A DNA stretch of 25,214 bases from JAAZBW01 sp035647855 (GCA_035647855.1 DASRMP010000035.1:1-25214), one strand, 5' to 3'; shown: positions 1-8,889, numbered from the stretch's first letter. Made by a program: numbers and translations. Notes: generated by a model from the letters alone, not told the origin.

Positions 1-16
1 CCGCCCGCGCCCGCGG

Positions 17-643
17 CTATATCCCGAGCGAGGCGGCAACCTTCTCGATGTCCTCGGGCCGCCCCGTGAGTTCAACCTGCGCAACCTGCCCACGCCCCGA
101 CGCGTAGATCAGCAACTCTCCCACAGGCCCCTGGATCCCCACCTTGCGGTTCCGCTTCACGGAGATCCGCTTTCCGTCATCCGTTACCAGGTCAACTCCG
201 AAAGGCGCCCGCGCGAACAGCAGCCCCGCCGACTGCTTCAGCGCCCTCAACAGCGCCTTCTCCGCCTCCTCGTCGAGCGACCGCGGAGGCAAAGGGACGG
301 ACCCGGCCCGCCGCACGTCCTCATGGTGGATGAACAGTTCGAGCGTGTTCAGCACCGAACGCAGGCCCTTCACTCGGAACGGGCTCGCCCCTTTCGGGCC
401 GGCCCGCAGGAGTTCCACCAGATCCTCGAACGTGTGCTGCCGCTTCGCGGCGCGGAGCAGGTCCTCCTCGGAGCGTCGCGGATGCACCATCGTCACGAAT
501 CGCCGCCCGATCTGGTTCTCCCGAACCCACATATGGGCGGCGAGATCGTAGGCATCCCAGCCGGTGCACAGCGTGGGGGCGGCGGAGCCTGCCGAGAGGA
601 ATGTGTCGCAGAGGGCTTCGCGTTCGGCGGCGAGAAAACTCAT
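17..643 (-). CDS. TIGR03085 family metal-binding protein (maleylpyruvate isomerase/DinB fold)
   Basis: Complete 208-residue protein. The N-terminus has the actinobacterial TIGR03085 pattern: an ER(E)ALCDTFL helix, then APTLCTGWDAYDLAAHMWVRE. His37 of the AAHMWVRE helix and the His pair in FIHHEDVRRA (about residues 105-111) are the likely metal ligands of this DinB-like four-helix fold. The family is related to mycothiol-dependent maleylpyruvate isomerase, but the reaction and substrate of TIGR03085 members are not established. The C-terminal third (KRISVKRNRKVGIQGPVGELLIYASGR) is the sterol-carrier-like tail common in these proteins. Start ATG at 643 is preferred because a TANNNT box lies exactly 7 nt upstream. 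It is divergent from the mrp operon. Family assignment is firm and function is open. Confidence 0.85.
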   Translation of the reverse strand: MSFLAAEREALCDTFLSAGSAAPTLCTGWDAYDLAAHMWVRENQIGRRFVTMVHPRRSEEDLLRAAKRQHTFEDLVELLRAGPKGASPFRVKGLRSVLNTLELFIHHEDVRRAGSVPLPPRSLDEEAEKALLRALKQSAGLLFARAPFGVDLVTDDGKRISVKRNRKVGIQGPVGELLIYASGRGQVAQVELTGRPEDIEKVAASLGI

Positions 644-650
644 GCCCTTC

Positions 651-656
651 AGCGTA
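651..656 (-). promoter_or_regulatory. Putative -10 box of a leaderless promoter
   Basis: On the minus strand TACGCT stands 7 nt before the ATG at 643. That spacing would put the transcript start at or next to the start codon, as in actinobacterial leaderless mRNAs. The box lies in a 10-bp palindrome (651-660). No convincing -35 is visible. Confidence 0.35.
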
Positions 657-710
657 CGCTCGCATGACCGTTTCTTGCCCAGAGGTTCCCTCGGGCCCGC
701 GACGTGAGGC

Positions 711-716
711 TACAAT
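711..716 (+). promoter_or_regulatory. Putative -10 box of the mrp operon
   Basis: TACAAT differs from the TATAAT consensus at one position. A weak TTCCCT at 686-691 could act as -35 with a 19-nt spacer. A start near 723 would place the GTG at 704 upstream of the mRNA and supports the GTG at 764 as the real mrpA start. Confidence 0.35.
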
Positions 717-763
717 CGTCGAGAATCCCCCTGTCAGCTCACCACCCCAAGAGGCTCCTGCTT

Positions 764-3754
764 GTGTTAGCCCTTGTACTCCTGCATGGCATCGTGGCCA
801 TCATCGCCCCGGTGCTGCTCGGGAGACTCGGACGCCGGGCCTTCCTCCTTCTGGCGCTGGTGCCCGCAGGATCGGCCGTCTGGTTGCTCTTCCAAGCATC
901 CGAGGTCTACTCGGAAGGCGCGATAGACGAGGTCTACCGCTGGGTCGGCCAACTGGGCCTCCATCTGGACTTCCGCCTGGACGCGCTCTCCTGGGTGATG
1001 GCGCTGATCGTCACGGGCGTGGGGTCGCTTGTGCTCGTCTACTGCGCCGCCTACTTCTCCAAGACGGCGAAGGCTCTCGGGCGGTTCGGCGGCGTGTTCG
1101 TGGCGTTCGCGGGTTCGATGCTCGGACTCGTCCTCTCGGACAACATCCTGCTGATGTACGTGTTCTGGGAGCTGACCACGGTCACTTCGTTCATCCTGAT
1201 CGGTCACTACCACGAGCGGCAGGCGTCGCGCCGTGCCGCATCACAGGCCATACTGGTCACCACGTTCGGCGGACTCGCGATGCTCGCCGGCATCATCGGA
1301 CTGGCATCGATGCCCGGCGGTTCGTTCCAGTTCTCTGTGCTGGTCGCGCGGGCGGCCGAGGGAGGCGTGGGCCAGGGCGTGCACCCCGCGGTGGTCCCCA
1401 CGTTCCTGGTGCTGATCCTGCTGGGCGCGTTCTCCAAGTCGGCGCTCGTGCCGTTCCACTTCTGGCTGCCGGCGGCCATGGCCGCGCCAACCCCGGTCTC
1501 TGCATACCTGCACGCCGCCGCGATGGTGAAGGCGGGCGTCTACCTGGTGGCGCGGATGGCGCCGGGCTTCGCCGGGGACGTCACGTGGCATACGCTCACA
1601 CTCGTCGTCGGACTGACCACGATGATCCTCGGCGGCTATCGCGCGCTGCGGCAGCATGACCTGAAGCTGCTCCTCGCGTTCGGTACCGTCTCGCAGCTGG
1701 GAATGCTGATCGCGGTGCTCGGCTACGGCACTGCGGCGACGGCGCTCGCCGGCCTGGCCCTCCTCGTGGGCCACTCGCTCTTCAAGTCCACGCTGTTCCT
1801 GACCGTCGGCGTGATCGACTGGTCCGTGGGAACCCGCGATTTCCGCCAACTCTCCGGTCTGGGCCGCAGGATGCCGGTCGCCGCCACGGCCGCGGCCATC
1901 GCCACCGCCTCGATGGTGGGCCTGCCGCCGATGGCCGGATTCGTGGCGAAGGAGGCCGCGCTCGCGGCCGGCGTCGAGGCGGGGGACTGGCCCGCAGTCG
2001 CGGTTTTCGCCATCGGCAGCATCCTGACCTTCGCGTACGGGATGCGCTTCTGGTTCGGGGCGTTCTGGGACCGCGAGGGCGTGGAGCAGTCCGAGCCGCG
2101 CTACCGCTCGAGGCTGATCCTCACTCCGATCGTCATCCTGAGCATCTTCACGGTCGCAATTGGCGTCTACCCCGTTGCCCTCGACCACAGCGCCCTGCCC
2201 TATGCCCGGCTGTTCGAAGGCGAGCCCGGGCACCTCGCCCTCTGGCACGGATTCACGCTGCCGCTCGCTATCACGGGCGTCGTCGTCGTCGGCGGACTCG
2301 CGCTCTTCCTCATCCGTGATCGCCTCGAGAATTTCCAGGGCCGCTTCACCATCCCGAGCGCGGACAACGCCTACCGCAGCACTCTGCGGCATCTCACGAA
2401 CTTCTCCGCCGATGTCACTGCTCTCGGGCAGCGCGGCTCCCTCCCCTTCTACCTGATGGTCATCCTCGGATTGACGATCGTCTCCGCCGGCGGTGCCGCC
2501 GTCGTCTTCGGCACCCTTCCGGAGGAACCGAGGATCTACGCGTGGTGGGGCCAGGTCCCGATCGCGATCGTCGCCGGGATCTCGGCGTGGCTTGCCGCAA
2601 GAGCCCGCCGCCGCCTGAAGGCAGTGGTCCTCGCAGGCGTCTCCGGCTACGCCGTCGCGCTTCTCTACGCGGTTCACGGCGGACCGGACATCGCGCTGAC
2701 GCAGGTGCTGGTCGAGACAGTCACCCTCGTGATCTTCGTGCTGGTGCTGCGGCGGCTGCCCACCTATTTCACGAACCGGCCCTTCACCCGCGACCGCTGG
2801 GTGCGCGTCCTCATCGCGACCCTCACGGGTGCCGGGATCGCCCTCATGGCCTTCATTGCCGGGGGCTCACGGATATTCGATCCCGTCTCGATCGACTACC
2901 CGGAAGGGACCCTCGAGTTCGGCTACGGCAGGAACATCGTCAACGTCACCCTCGTGGACACCCGTGCATGGGACACGATGGGTGAGATCTCGGTGATCCT
3001 GGTGGCCGCGACGGGCGTGGCCTCGCTCCTGTTCGTCCGCGACCGCTTCGGCATGGTGGACTCCGCGCGGAACCGTCTTCCCCGTGACAAGGCCGTCCAG
3101 GTGTGGAGCGAGCAGGACGGGTTCGACTTCACTGAGAAGGAGTCGGAAGTCGATGTCGCCGGCGTGACCGGGCCCGCCCCCTGGATCCGTGCACCCCATC
3201 GTGGTCAACGCTGGCTACCGGGCGGCGCAACTCTCGCCCCGCGACGGCGTTCCCTCATCTTTGAGGTCGGCACGCGCCTGATCTTCCCGAGCATGATCGT
3301 GTTCTCGCTCTACCTGCTCTTCGCCGGGCACAACCAGCCTGGTGGCGGCTTCGCTGGCGGTCTGATGGCGGGCACGGCGCTCACGGTCCGGTACCTCGCG
3401 GCCGGCCGCTACGAACTGGGCGAGACGATGCCCATCCATGCCGGCTATCTGCTGGGCGGCGGTCTCGTGGTCGCGGCGGCGGCGGCGCTTGCCCCGCTGC
3501 TGTTCGGCGGGCAGGTGCTGCAGACCATGGTCGTCGATCTGACGCTCCCGATCTACGGTGACGTCCACATCGCATCCGCGCTCTTCTTCGATACGGGCGT
3601 CTATCTGATCGTCATCGGCCTGGTGCTCGACCTGCTGCGCTCGTTCGGCGCCGAGATCGACCGGCACGGCGAACTCGAGGGCATCGAGGACGACGATGAC
3701 GAGGAAGAGGACGCCACGGACTTCGCGACGGCGAGGGGCGGTGGTTCCCGGTGA
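764..3754 (+). CDS. mrpA: Mrp-type Na+/H+ antiporter subunit A with fused subunit B domain
   Basis: Encodes the largest membrane subunit of the multi-subunit cation/proton antiporter, 996 residues from the GTG at 764. The NuoL-like domain covers roughly residues 1-480. It carries Glu136 in YVFWELTTVTSF and Lys225 in FSKSALVPFHFWLP, the conserved pair needed for proton translocation in this family. The MrpA-specific C-terminal part includes GGPDIALTQVLVETVTLVIF. From about residue 830 (RLIFPSMIVFSLYLLFAGH, then HNQPGGGFAGGL) it is a full MnhB domain, so A and B are one polypeptide, as known for other actinobacteria; no separate mrpB exists here. An in-frame GTG at 704 would add 20 hydrophilic residues. 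The 764 start is preferred because the protein then begins with a hydrophobic helix like its homologues, an AAGAGG ribosome site lies at 749-754, and TACAAT is at 711. The C-terminal tail is strongly acidic (EDDDDEEEDATD). Confidence 0.95.
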   Translation: MLALVLLHGIVAIIAPVLLGRLGRRAFLLLALVPAGSAVWLLFQASEVYSEGAIDEVYRWVGQLGLHLDFRLDALSWVMALIVTGVGSLVLVYCAAYFSKTAKALGRFGGVFVAFAGSMLGLVLSDNILLMYVFWELTTVTSFILIGHYHERQASRRAASQAILVTTFGGLAMLAGIIGLASMPGGSFQFSVLVARAAEGGVGQGVHPAVVPTFLVLILLGAFSKSALVPFHFWLPAAMAAPTPVSAYLHAAAMVKAGVYLVARMAPGFAGDVTWHTLTLVVGLTTMILGGYRALRQHDLKLLLAFGTVSQLGMLIAVLGYGTAATALAGLALLVGHSLFKSTLFLTVGVIDWSVGTRDFRQLSGLGRRMPVAATAAAIATASMVGLPPMAGFVAKEAALAAGVEAGDWPAVAVFAIGSILTFAYGMRFWFGAFWDREGVEQSEPRYRSRLILTPIVILSIFTVAIGVYPVALDHSALPYARLFEGEPGHLALWHGFTLPLAITGVVVVGGLALFLIRDRLENFQGRFTIPSADNAYRSTLRHLTNFSADVTALGQRGSLPFYLMVILGLTIVSAGGAAVVFGTLPEEPRIYAWWGQVPIAIVAGISAWLAARARRRLKAVVLAGVSGYAVALLYAVHGGPDIALTQVLVETVTLVIFVLVLRRLPTYFTNRPFTRDRWVRVLIATLTGAGIALMAFIAGGSRIFDPVSIDYPEGTLEFGYGRNIVNVTLVDTRAWDTMGEISVILVAATGVASLLFVRDRFGMVDSARNRLPRDKAVQVWSEQDGFDFTEKESEVDVAGVTGPAPWIRAPHRGQRWLPGGATLAPRRRSLIFEVGTRLIFPSMIVFSLYLLFAGHNQPGGGFAGGLMAGTALTVRYLAAGRYELGETMPIHAGYLLGGGLVVAAAAALAPLLFGGQVLQTMVVDLTLPIYGDVHIASALFFDTGVYLIVIGLVLDLLRSFGAEIDRHGELEGIEDDDDEEEDATDFATARGGGSR

Positions 3755-4242
3755 TGAACACGGACGCCGCCAACCCGACAATTACCCTGATCGTGCTCGC
3801 AGGAGTGCTCATCGGCGTCGGGACGTACCTGATCCTGGAGCGGTCCCTGACCCGCATCGTGCTCGGCGTCTCGATCGCAGGAAACGGAGTGAACATTCTG
3901 ATCCTGGCGTCGGGAGGCTCCGCGGGACGCCCGCCCATCAACACCACCGAGAATGCGAACGGCATGGTCGATCCGCTCCCGCAGGCATTCATGCTCACGG
4001 CGATCGTCATCACGCTCGGGACAACCGCCTTCCTGCTGGCCATGGCCTATCGCACCTGGCAGCTCAACGGCAACGACGAGGTCCAGGACGATCTCGAGGA
4101 CCGCAGGCTCGCCCGCCGCGCCGCCCTTGACGAGGTGGCCGATCGCGTCACCGACGACTCCGGCGCCACCCTCGCCGAGGACGCCGCCGTCACCGTGGAC
4201 GAGACGGCGACCGACCTGGGAGGGGGTGAGGAGCGCCGATGA
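3754..4242 (+). CDS. mrpC: Mrp antiporter subunit C
   Basis: NuoK-like small membrane subunit with three predicted helices in about the first 97 residues. Family signatures are LIGVGTYLILERSLTRIVLG, AGNGVNILIL and PQAFMLTAIVITLGTTAFLLAMAYR. The ATG at 3754 overlaps the mrpA stop by one base (TGATG); a GTG at 3751 directly before it would add one Met. The last 60 or so residues form a charged, mostly acidic cytoplasmic tail (EVQDDLEDRRLARRAALDEV onward) that is longer than in Bacillus-type MrpC. MrpC works only as part of the complex, where NuoK-like subunits line the ion path together with the NuoL/N-like A and D subunits. Confidence 0.93.
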   Translation: MNTDAANPTITLIVLAGVLIGVGTYLILERSLTRIVLGVSIAGNGVNILILASGGSAGRPPINTTENANGMVDPLPQAFMLTAIVITLGTTAFLLAMAYRTWQLNGNDEVQDDLEDRRLARRAALDEVADRVTDDSGATLAEDAAVTVDETATDLGGGEERR

Positions 4243-5792
4243 GTTGGCTCGTCCCGTTCCCGATCCTCGTCCCGTTCCTCGGCGCGGGTATCTCACTGAT
4301 CTTCGGCGGCAAGCTGCTGGCGCAGCGGATCATCGCCGTCGGCGCCCTCGCGATCACTCTGTGCGTGGCCGTGGTGCTGTTCGTCGCGGTGGATCAGGGG
4401 CCCATAGTCGCCGAGGTGGCGGGCTGGGCGCCGCCGATCGGCATCGCCCTCGTGGTGGATCGTCTCTCGGCGCTGATGCTCGTCATTTCGGTGTCGGTGA
4501 CCCTCGCGGTCCTCGTCTACTCGACGGCGCAGCGCGTGGACCAGACCGGCGAAGGCGCCCCGGTCTCGGTCTTCCACCCCACGTTCCTCATCCTGTCCGC
4601 CGGCGTCTCGAACGCGTTCCTCGCAGGCGACCTCTTCAACCTGTACGTCGGATTCGAGATCCTGCTCTTCGCGTCGTTCGTGCTGATCACGTTGGGAGGT
4701 ACTCGCGAGAGGATGCGCTCGGGGACGATCTACGTCGTCGTGTCGCTCGTGTCCTCGCTGATCTTCCTCGTGGCGCTCGCGATGGCCTACGGCGCCACCG
4801 GCACCGTGAACATGGCGCACCTCGGGGTGCGGCTGCCGCTGATCGATGGCGGTACTCAGCTGACGATCCACCTGATGCTGCTGATCGCTTTCGGCATCAA
4901 GGCCGCGGTCTTCCCGCTCTCGTCCTGGCTGCCGGACTCCTACCCCACCGCGCCCGCGCCCGTCACCGCCGTCTTCGCGGGATTGCTGACCAAGGTGGGT
5001 GTCTACGCGATCATCCGCACCGAGGTGCTGCTGTTCCCGGGCGGCAGCCTCAGCACGCTTCTGCTCGTGGTTGCGGCCTTCACGATGGTGATCGGAATCC
5101 TGGGCGCCGTTGCCCAGGACGACATCAAACGAATGCTCTCGTTCACCCTGGTGTCCCACATCGGGTTCATGATCTGGGGTATCGGCCTGTCCACCAACGC
5201 CGGTCTCGGCGCCGCGATCTTCTATGTGACCCACCACATCACGGTCCAGACGGCGCTGTTCCTCGTGGCCGGCATCATGGAGTACATCTCGGGCACCACA
5301 TCGCTCACTCGCCTCGGCTCTCTGCTGAAGCTCTCGCCACTGCTGGCCGTGCTGTACCTGATCCCCGCGTTCAACCTTTCCGGAATCCCTCCGATGACGG
5401 GCTTCCTCGGCAAGGCCGGGCTGATCGAGGCATCCGCAGACCAGGGGTCGCCGCTGGCGTGGACCCTGGTGGCCGCCGGCCTTGTGACTTCCTTCCTCAC
5501 GCTCTACGCGATGACCCGCGCGTGGAACATGGCCTTCTGGCAGGAGGCGGAGCACGAGCCCACGATGCAGCCGCTGCCGCGTGCGATGGTCGGCTCGTCC
5601 GCCGCCCTCATCGCCCTCTCGCTCGCGCTCGCCGTGGGCGCGGGCCCGCTGATGCAGTACACGCAGCGCGCTGCTCTCGACCTGCGGGCCCGCTCCCCGT
5701 ACATCTCCGCAGTGCTTCCCGCAGGCGAGATCCCGGACGAGATCTACCATGATCCGTTCGAGGCCGAGGCCGAGAGCGGGGTGACGAACTGA
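4239..5792 (+). CDS. mrpD: Mrp antiporter subunit D
   Basis: 517-residue NuoN/NuoL-like membrane subunit with about 14 hydrophobic segments. Glu140 in LFNLYVGFEILLF and Lys221 in FGIKAAVFPLSSWLPDSYP are the conserved charged residues of the proton-transfer path. The MTGFLGKAGLIEAS helix also fits subunit D rather than A. It starts with an ATGA overlap on mrpC, implying translational coupling. Length is close to the family norm, and the short hydrophilic C-terminus ends in FEAEAESGVTN. It pairs with MrpA as the second antiporter-like module of the complex. Confidence 0.95.
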   Translation: MSWLVPFPILVPFLGAGISLIFGGKLLAQRIIAVGALAITLCVAVVLFVAVDQGPIVAEVAGWAPPIGIALVVDRLSALMLVISVSVTLAVLVYSTAQRVDQTGEGAPVSVFHPTFLILSAGVSNAFLAGDLFNLYVGFEILLFASFVLITLGGTRERMRSGTIYVVVSLVSSLIFLVALAMAYGATGTVNMAHLGVRLPLIDGGTQLTIHLMLLIAFGIKAAVFPLSSWLPDSYPTAPAPVTAVFAGLLTKVGVYAIIRTEVLLFPGGSLSTLLLVVAAFTMVIGILGAVAQDDIKRMLSFTLVSHIGFMIWGIGLSTNAGLGAAIFYVTHHITVQTALFLVAGIMEYISGTTSLTRLGSLLKLSPLLAVLYLIPAFNLSGIPPMTGFLGKAGLIEASADQGSPLAWTLVAAGLVTSFLTLYAMTRAWNMAFWQEAEHEPTMQPLPRAMVGSSAALIALSLALAVGAGPLMQYTQRAALDLRARSPYISAVLPAGEIPDEIYHDPFEAEAESGVTN

Positions 5793-6433
5793 TGCCGCGC
5801 AGGCGATTCCGTGACCGCATCCCCTCCTTCACCTCGGTCATCTGGCTGACGCTCGTCTGGGTCCTGCTGTGGGGCGACATCACGTGGGGCAACCTCCTCA
5901 ACGGCGTCATCATCGCTTACGCCGTGGGCATCATCTTCCCGCTGCCGCGAATCGGCGGCGGCACGCGGTGGCGGCCGATCGCGATCGTCATCCTGGGGGC
6001 GCGGTTCGCCTGGGACGTGCTCGTCTCGGGCTTCCGCGTCGCCTGGGTAGCGCTGCGGCCGGGCACGCCCAAGTCTGCCGTCATCCGTGTCCAGTTGCGT
6101 AGCCACTCCGACTTCGTATTGGCGACGACGGCGGCCATGACCACCCTCATCCCGGGCTCGGTCGCGATCAACGCGCACCGACTCACCGGCGTCATCTATC
6201 TCCACGTGTTCGATGTTCCGGCCAAGAATCCCCGGAAGTACCTGGAGGACTTCCGGGAGACGGTGCTCCGGCAGGAGGAGCGCCTGCTGCGGGCGTTCGC
6301 CACCGAGGCCGAACTCGCGGACGCGGGCTACAGGCCTGGCTGGAGAGTCGGCACGGGTGACCTGCCCGGCTGGCACCACGATCCGGCGGCCCCGGCCGGT
6401 GTTGCAGCGAAGAAGCGGGGGCGGCGCGCATGA
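5792..6433 (+). CDS. mrpE: Mrp antiporter subunit E
   Basis: 213-residue MnhE-family protein. The N-terminal segment IWLTLVWVLLWGDITWGNLLNGVIIAYAVG followed by FPLPRI is the family hallmark. The central part (RPGTPKSAVIRVQLRSHSDF, then TTLIPGSVAINAHRLTGVIYLHVF) is the cytoplasmic domain. The ATG overlaps the mrpD stop by one base. Compared with Bacillus MrpE the protein has an extra C-terminal extension rich in Gly, Pro, Lys and Arg. In the family this subunit is needed for assembly or activity of the complex and has no known separate enzymatic role. Confidence 0.93.
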   Translation: MPRRRFRDRIPSFTSVIWLTLVWVLLWGDITWGNLLNGVIIAYAVGIIFPLPRIGGGTRWRPIAIVILGARFAWDVLVSGFRVAWVALRPGTPKSAVIRVQLRSHSDFVLATTAAMTTLIPGSVAINAHRLTGVIYLHVFDVPAKNPRKYLEDFRETVLRQEERLLRAFATEAELADAGYRPGWRVGTGDLPGWHHDPAAPAGVAAKKRGRRA

Positions 6434-6867
6434 CCGTGATCTACGTCATCTGCATGCTGGCGCTGATCGCCGCGGCGCTGCTGGTGCTCGTCCGTGTGGA
6501 GCGCGGTCCCTCGATGCTCGACCGCGGCATCTCCGTGGACGTGATCACCGCGGCGATCATCGGCTTCATCGCCGTGTTCTCGGTGGCCCAGAAGCGCAGC
6601 GATCTCACCCACATCATGGCGGCCCTCGCCCTCGTGGGCTTCCTCTCCACCGTCACGCTCGCGCGCTTCGCCGCCCACGAGTCCGACGCAGATCGCCACA
6701 TCCTCACCCGCGAGGAATTCGAGGAACTCCACGTCGAGGATGAGCGACTGCCCGACGACGCCGCGCCGGTTCACGACGTCGACGCCCTGGCGGAAGCCGA
6801 GGAGGAACGGCTCGCCGCGGCGGTCGAGAAGGCCGAACGCGAAGACGGGGAGGGTGGACTGCGATGA
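6430..6867 (+). CDS. mrpF: Mrp antiporter subunit F
   Basis: 145 residues. The three-helix MnhF core occupies about the first 80, with the diagnostic stretch RVERGPSMLDRGISVDVI followed by VAQKRSDLTHIMAALALVGFLSTVTLARF. The rest is a Glu/Asp-rich hydrophilic tail ending in EKAEREDGEGGLR, unusual in length because many MrpF proteins stop near residue 90. The start overlaps mrpE by ATGA. It is part of the antiporter membrane complex. Confidence 0.92.
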   Translation: MTVIYVICMLALIAAALLVLVRVERGPSMLDRGISVDVITAAIIGFIAVFSVAQKRSDLTHIMAALALVGFLSTVTLARFAAHESDADRHILTREEFEELHVEDERLPDDAAPVHDVDALAEAEEERLAAAVEKAEREDGEGGLR

Positions 6868-7319
6868 ACTGGGACATGTTCTGGGACGCGTTCGCCGCGT
6901 TCTTCCTCGTGCTCGGCACCTTCCTGACCGTTGCCGCGGCAATCGGGATGCTGCGATTCCCGGACCTGCTCTCGCGGCTGCACGCGACCTCGAAGCCGCA
7001 GTCGCTCGGCCTCGCGCTGATGATGATCGGCTTTTCCATCTCGATGAGGTCGCCGTCGATTGCGTGGACGGCTGTGCTGATCGTGCTGTTGCAGATCGTG
7101 ACGGCGCCGATCGGTGCGCACCTCGCGGGCCGGGCCGGATACCGGACGGGGCAGGTGGACTCCCGGACGCTCCACACGGATGAATACCGCCGCGATATCG
7201 CAGCCGCGCTGCGTGCGGAGAAGCGCCAGGAGCAGAAGAAACGGGACCGCGAGCGTGCCGAGGGTGCGAGGGAGAAGCGCAAGAGGGGCCGGTCCGGGGG
7301 CTCAGGCTCGAAACGCTGA
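6864..7319 (+). CDS. mrpG: Mrp antiporter subunit G
   Basis: 151-residue MnhG-family protein and last gene of the operon. FFLVLGTFLTVAAAIGMLRFPDLLSRLHATSKPQSLGLALMMIG is the highly conserved core with the RFPDxxxRLHAxxK motif. Three hydrophobic segments are followed by a very basic tail (about residues 110-151, KRQEQKKRDRERAEGAREK and on). The start overlaps mrpF by ATGA. Because A and B are fused, the operon A(B)CDEFG is complete. I see no strong terminator in the short gap to the next gene. Confidence 0.93.
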   Translation: MNWDMFWDAFAAFFLVLGTFLTVAAAIGMLRFPDLLSRLHATSKPQSLGLALMMIGFSISMRSPSIAWTAVLIVLLQIVTAPIGAHLAGRAGYRTGQVDSRTLHTDEYRRDIAAALRAEKRQEQKKRDRERAEGAREKRKRGRSGGSGSKR

Positions 7320-7381
7320 TTGGGCCCGGAATCGCGCGGTTCTTGGCGCGCAGTTCGTTCGATGTGTCTGGGCGACTCGGC

Positions 7382-7387
7382 TAATGT
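7382..7387 (+). promoter_or_regulatory. Putative -10 box before the LuxR-type gene
   Basis: TAATGT (TANNNT) lies 8 nt before the GTG at 7396 and 11 nt before the ATG at 7399. It could give a leaderless or near-leaderless transcript independent of the mrp operon. No clear -35. Confidence 0.3.
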
Positions 7388-7398
7388 GGACAATCGTG

Positions 7399-8889
7399 AT
7401 GAGTGAACCGGCGTCGCCGTTGTTGACGCCGAATTCGGGAGATCCGGACGTGGACGCGGCGGCGATGCTGATCCGGGACGCCGGCCTTCCGGGACAGCCT
7501 CCGGTACCTCGTTCGGCAATCGACACTCTCTTGGGCGATCGGTTCCGCGTGGTGGGTTCACGGCGTGCCACAAGATCGCCGTACCGCTCTGCTACTGCGT
7601 GGTGTCTGCTCCACTCCGGCCGGGCAAAGGACGCCCTGGAACTGGCCGAACGTGAGGGAAGGATCTCGCTTCACCGCGCCGCCGGGAAGAACACGCCGGC
7701 CGATCAATCCGCCTGCTACGCGATCTTGGCCGAGGTGTATTTCTTCAACGGCTGGCTTCGCGAGGCCATCGCGTGCGCGAGCTCCGCCAAGGATTACGCG
7801 CGCGAGGCCGGTCATGAGGGCCGCCTGTTCAGGGCGCAGGGCCTGCTCAGTGCTGCGCTGGCGTGGAGTGGCGAGATCAATCGGGCTGCCGTGATCGCGC
7901 GCGAGGCGCGTGAGATCGGTGAGCCGCGAGGGTGGACGAATGATTCCGCGGCCCGCCCTCTCCTGATGGCCGAGATTCTGGTGTTGTCAAGACGTGCCGA
8001 TGCGGCGGGGATTGCAGGAATCTGCGAGACCCTGGAACGGAATGGCGGGCGTGACGTTATCTCCCGTGGCGTCACGCGCTTCTGCACACTGGTGCTGAAG
8101 TCGGTCGAGCAGGACAACCGGCAGATCGTTGCCACCGCGCGCCTTGTGACCCACGGCTCCGATGCTCTCCTCTCGCCACCGTGCATCCTTTCCGCCGTGG
8201 CATCTATGGAAGCGGTGGCCCACACCCACCTGGGCGAGCCCGGGGCGGCACTCGCTGCACTCCAGGTGGGTGGCTCGTCCCACGATCACAGCGTGTGTTA
8301 CCCGCTACTGGAGGCAACCGTGTACCTCCAACTCAAGGAGTTCCGGAAGGCGCTCGAGGTTACGGACCACTGTGTGAAGCAGCAGCCCGATCACGCGGTG
8401 GCTTCGCTCGTCTCAGTCCAGTTGCGGCGGGCACTCGCCTACGAGGGCCTCGGTCTGAGTAGTCGGGCAGACGTGGCGTACTCGAATGCCAACCATCTGG
8501 CGTACGAGTGTGGCCTGCTGTCCGGAACGTTGGGTCTTTCTCGCGCACCCCTGCAGGTGCTGTTCGATCGCATGGCCGAGAACGAGCCAGAGTTCGCGGC
8601 GAAGGTGACTGCCGCCCTGCCCACAAACTACGAGTACCCGGATCGTCCCGGGCCGAACTTCGAACCCTTCCAGCTGACGGAACGCGAGTCAGTCATGGCG
8701 GGATGGCTCATGACCGATCTGACGCTTCCTGAGATTGCGCAGGAACTCACTGTCTCCATCAACACGGTGAAGTCCCAGGTCAGGAGCCTCTACCGCAAGC
8801 TTCAGGCTTCGTCACGAGAGGAAGCAGTCCTCCGCCTGGAACGCACCGGGCTGTACAGACCCAAGGTGTACGGCCAGTCGCCTGGGTGA
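7399..8889 (+). CDS. LuxR-family transcriptional regulator with TPR-like sensor region
   Basis: 496 residues from the ATG at 7399 (MSEPASPLLTP). The C-terminus (about 425-485) is a GerE/LuxR helix-turn-helix: LTERESVMAGWLMTDLTLPE, IAQELTVSINTVKSQVRSLYRKL. Upstream, helical repeats of tetratricopeptide character run through most of the protein (for example ACYAILAEVYFFNGWLREAI and EATVYLQLKEFRKALEVTDH). There is no Walker A motif, so this is not a full MalT/LAL-type ATPase; it resembles only its TPR and DNA-binding half. Other possible starts are GTG 7396 and ATG 7384. The reading frame stays open upstream into mrpG, but that part is a shadow. Its position just ahead of the pilus genes on the same strand, with a hexamer array in between, suggests it controls them; that is inference. 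The signal it senses is unknown. Confidence 0.85.
   Translation: MSEPASPLLTPNSGDPDVDAAAMLIRDAGLPGQPPVPRSAIDTLLGDRFRVVGSRRATRSPYRSATAWCLLHSGRAKDALELAEREGRISLHRAAGKNTPADQSACYAILAEVYFFNGWLREAIACASSAKDYAREAGHEGRLFRAQGLLSAALAWSGEINRAAVIAREAREIGEPRGWTNDSAARPLLMAEILVLSRRADAAGIAGICETLERNGGRDVISRGVTRFCTLVLKSVEQDNRQIVATARLVTHGSDALLSPPCILSAVASMEAVAHTHLGEPGAALAALQVGGSSHDHSVCYPLLEATVYLQLKEFRKALEVTDHCVKQQPDHAVASLVSVQLRRALAYEGLGLSSRADVAYSNANHLAYECGLLSGTLGLSRAPLQVLFDRMAENEPEFAAKVTAALPTNYEYPDRPGPNFEPFQLTERESVMAGWLMTDLTLPEIAQELTVSINTVKSQVRSLYRKLQASSREEAVLRLERTGLYRPKVYGQSPG

Noticed and set aside
1241..2677. 478-codon open frame on the minus strand
   Set aside because: Antisense to mrpA and of shadow-like charged composition.
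4293..5750. 485-codon open frame on the minus strand
   Set aside because: Antisense to mrpD; very rich in Arg, Asp, Glu and His with no recognisable domain.
3953..5752. 599-codon open frame on the plus strand
   Set aside because: Out-of-frame shadow of mrpC/mrpD, Arg/Pro-rich, no domain.
7333..7350. CGCGC/GCGCG hairpin after mrpG as a terminator
   Set aside because: Only a 5-bp stem with an 8-nt loop and no T-run; too weak to call in GC-rich sequence.
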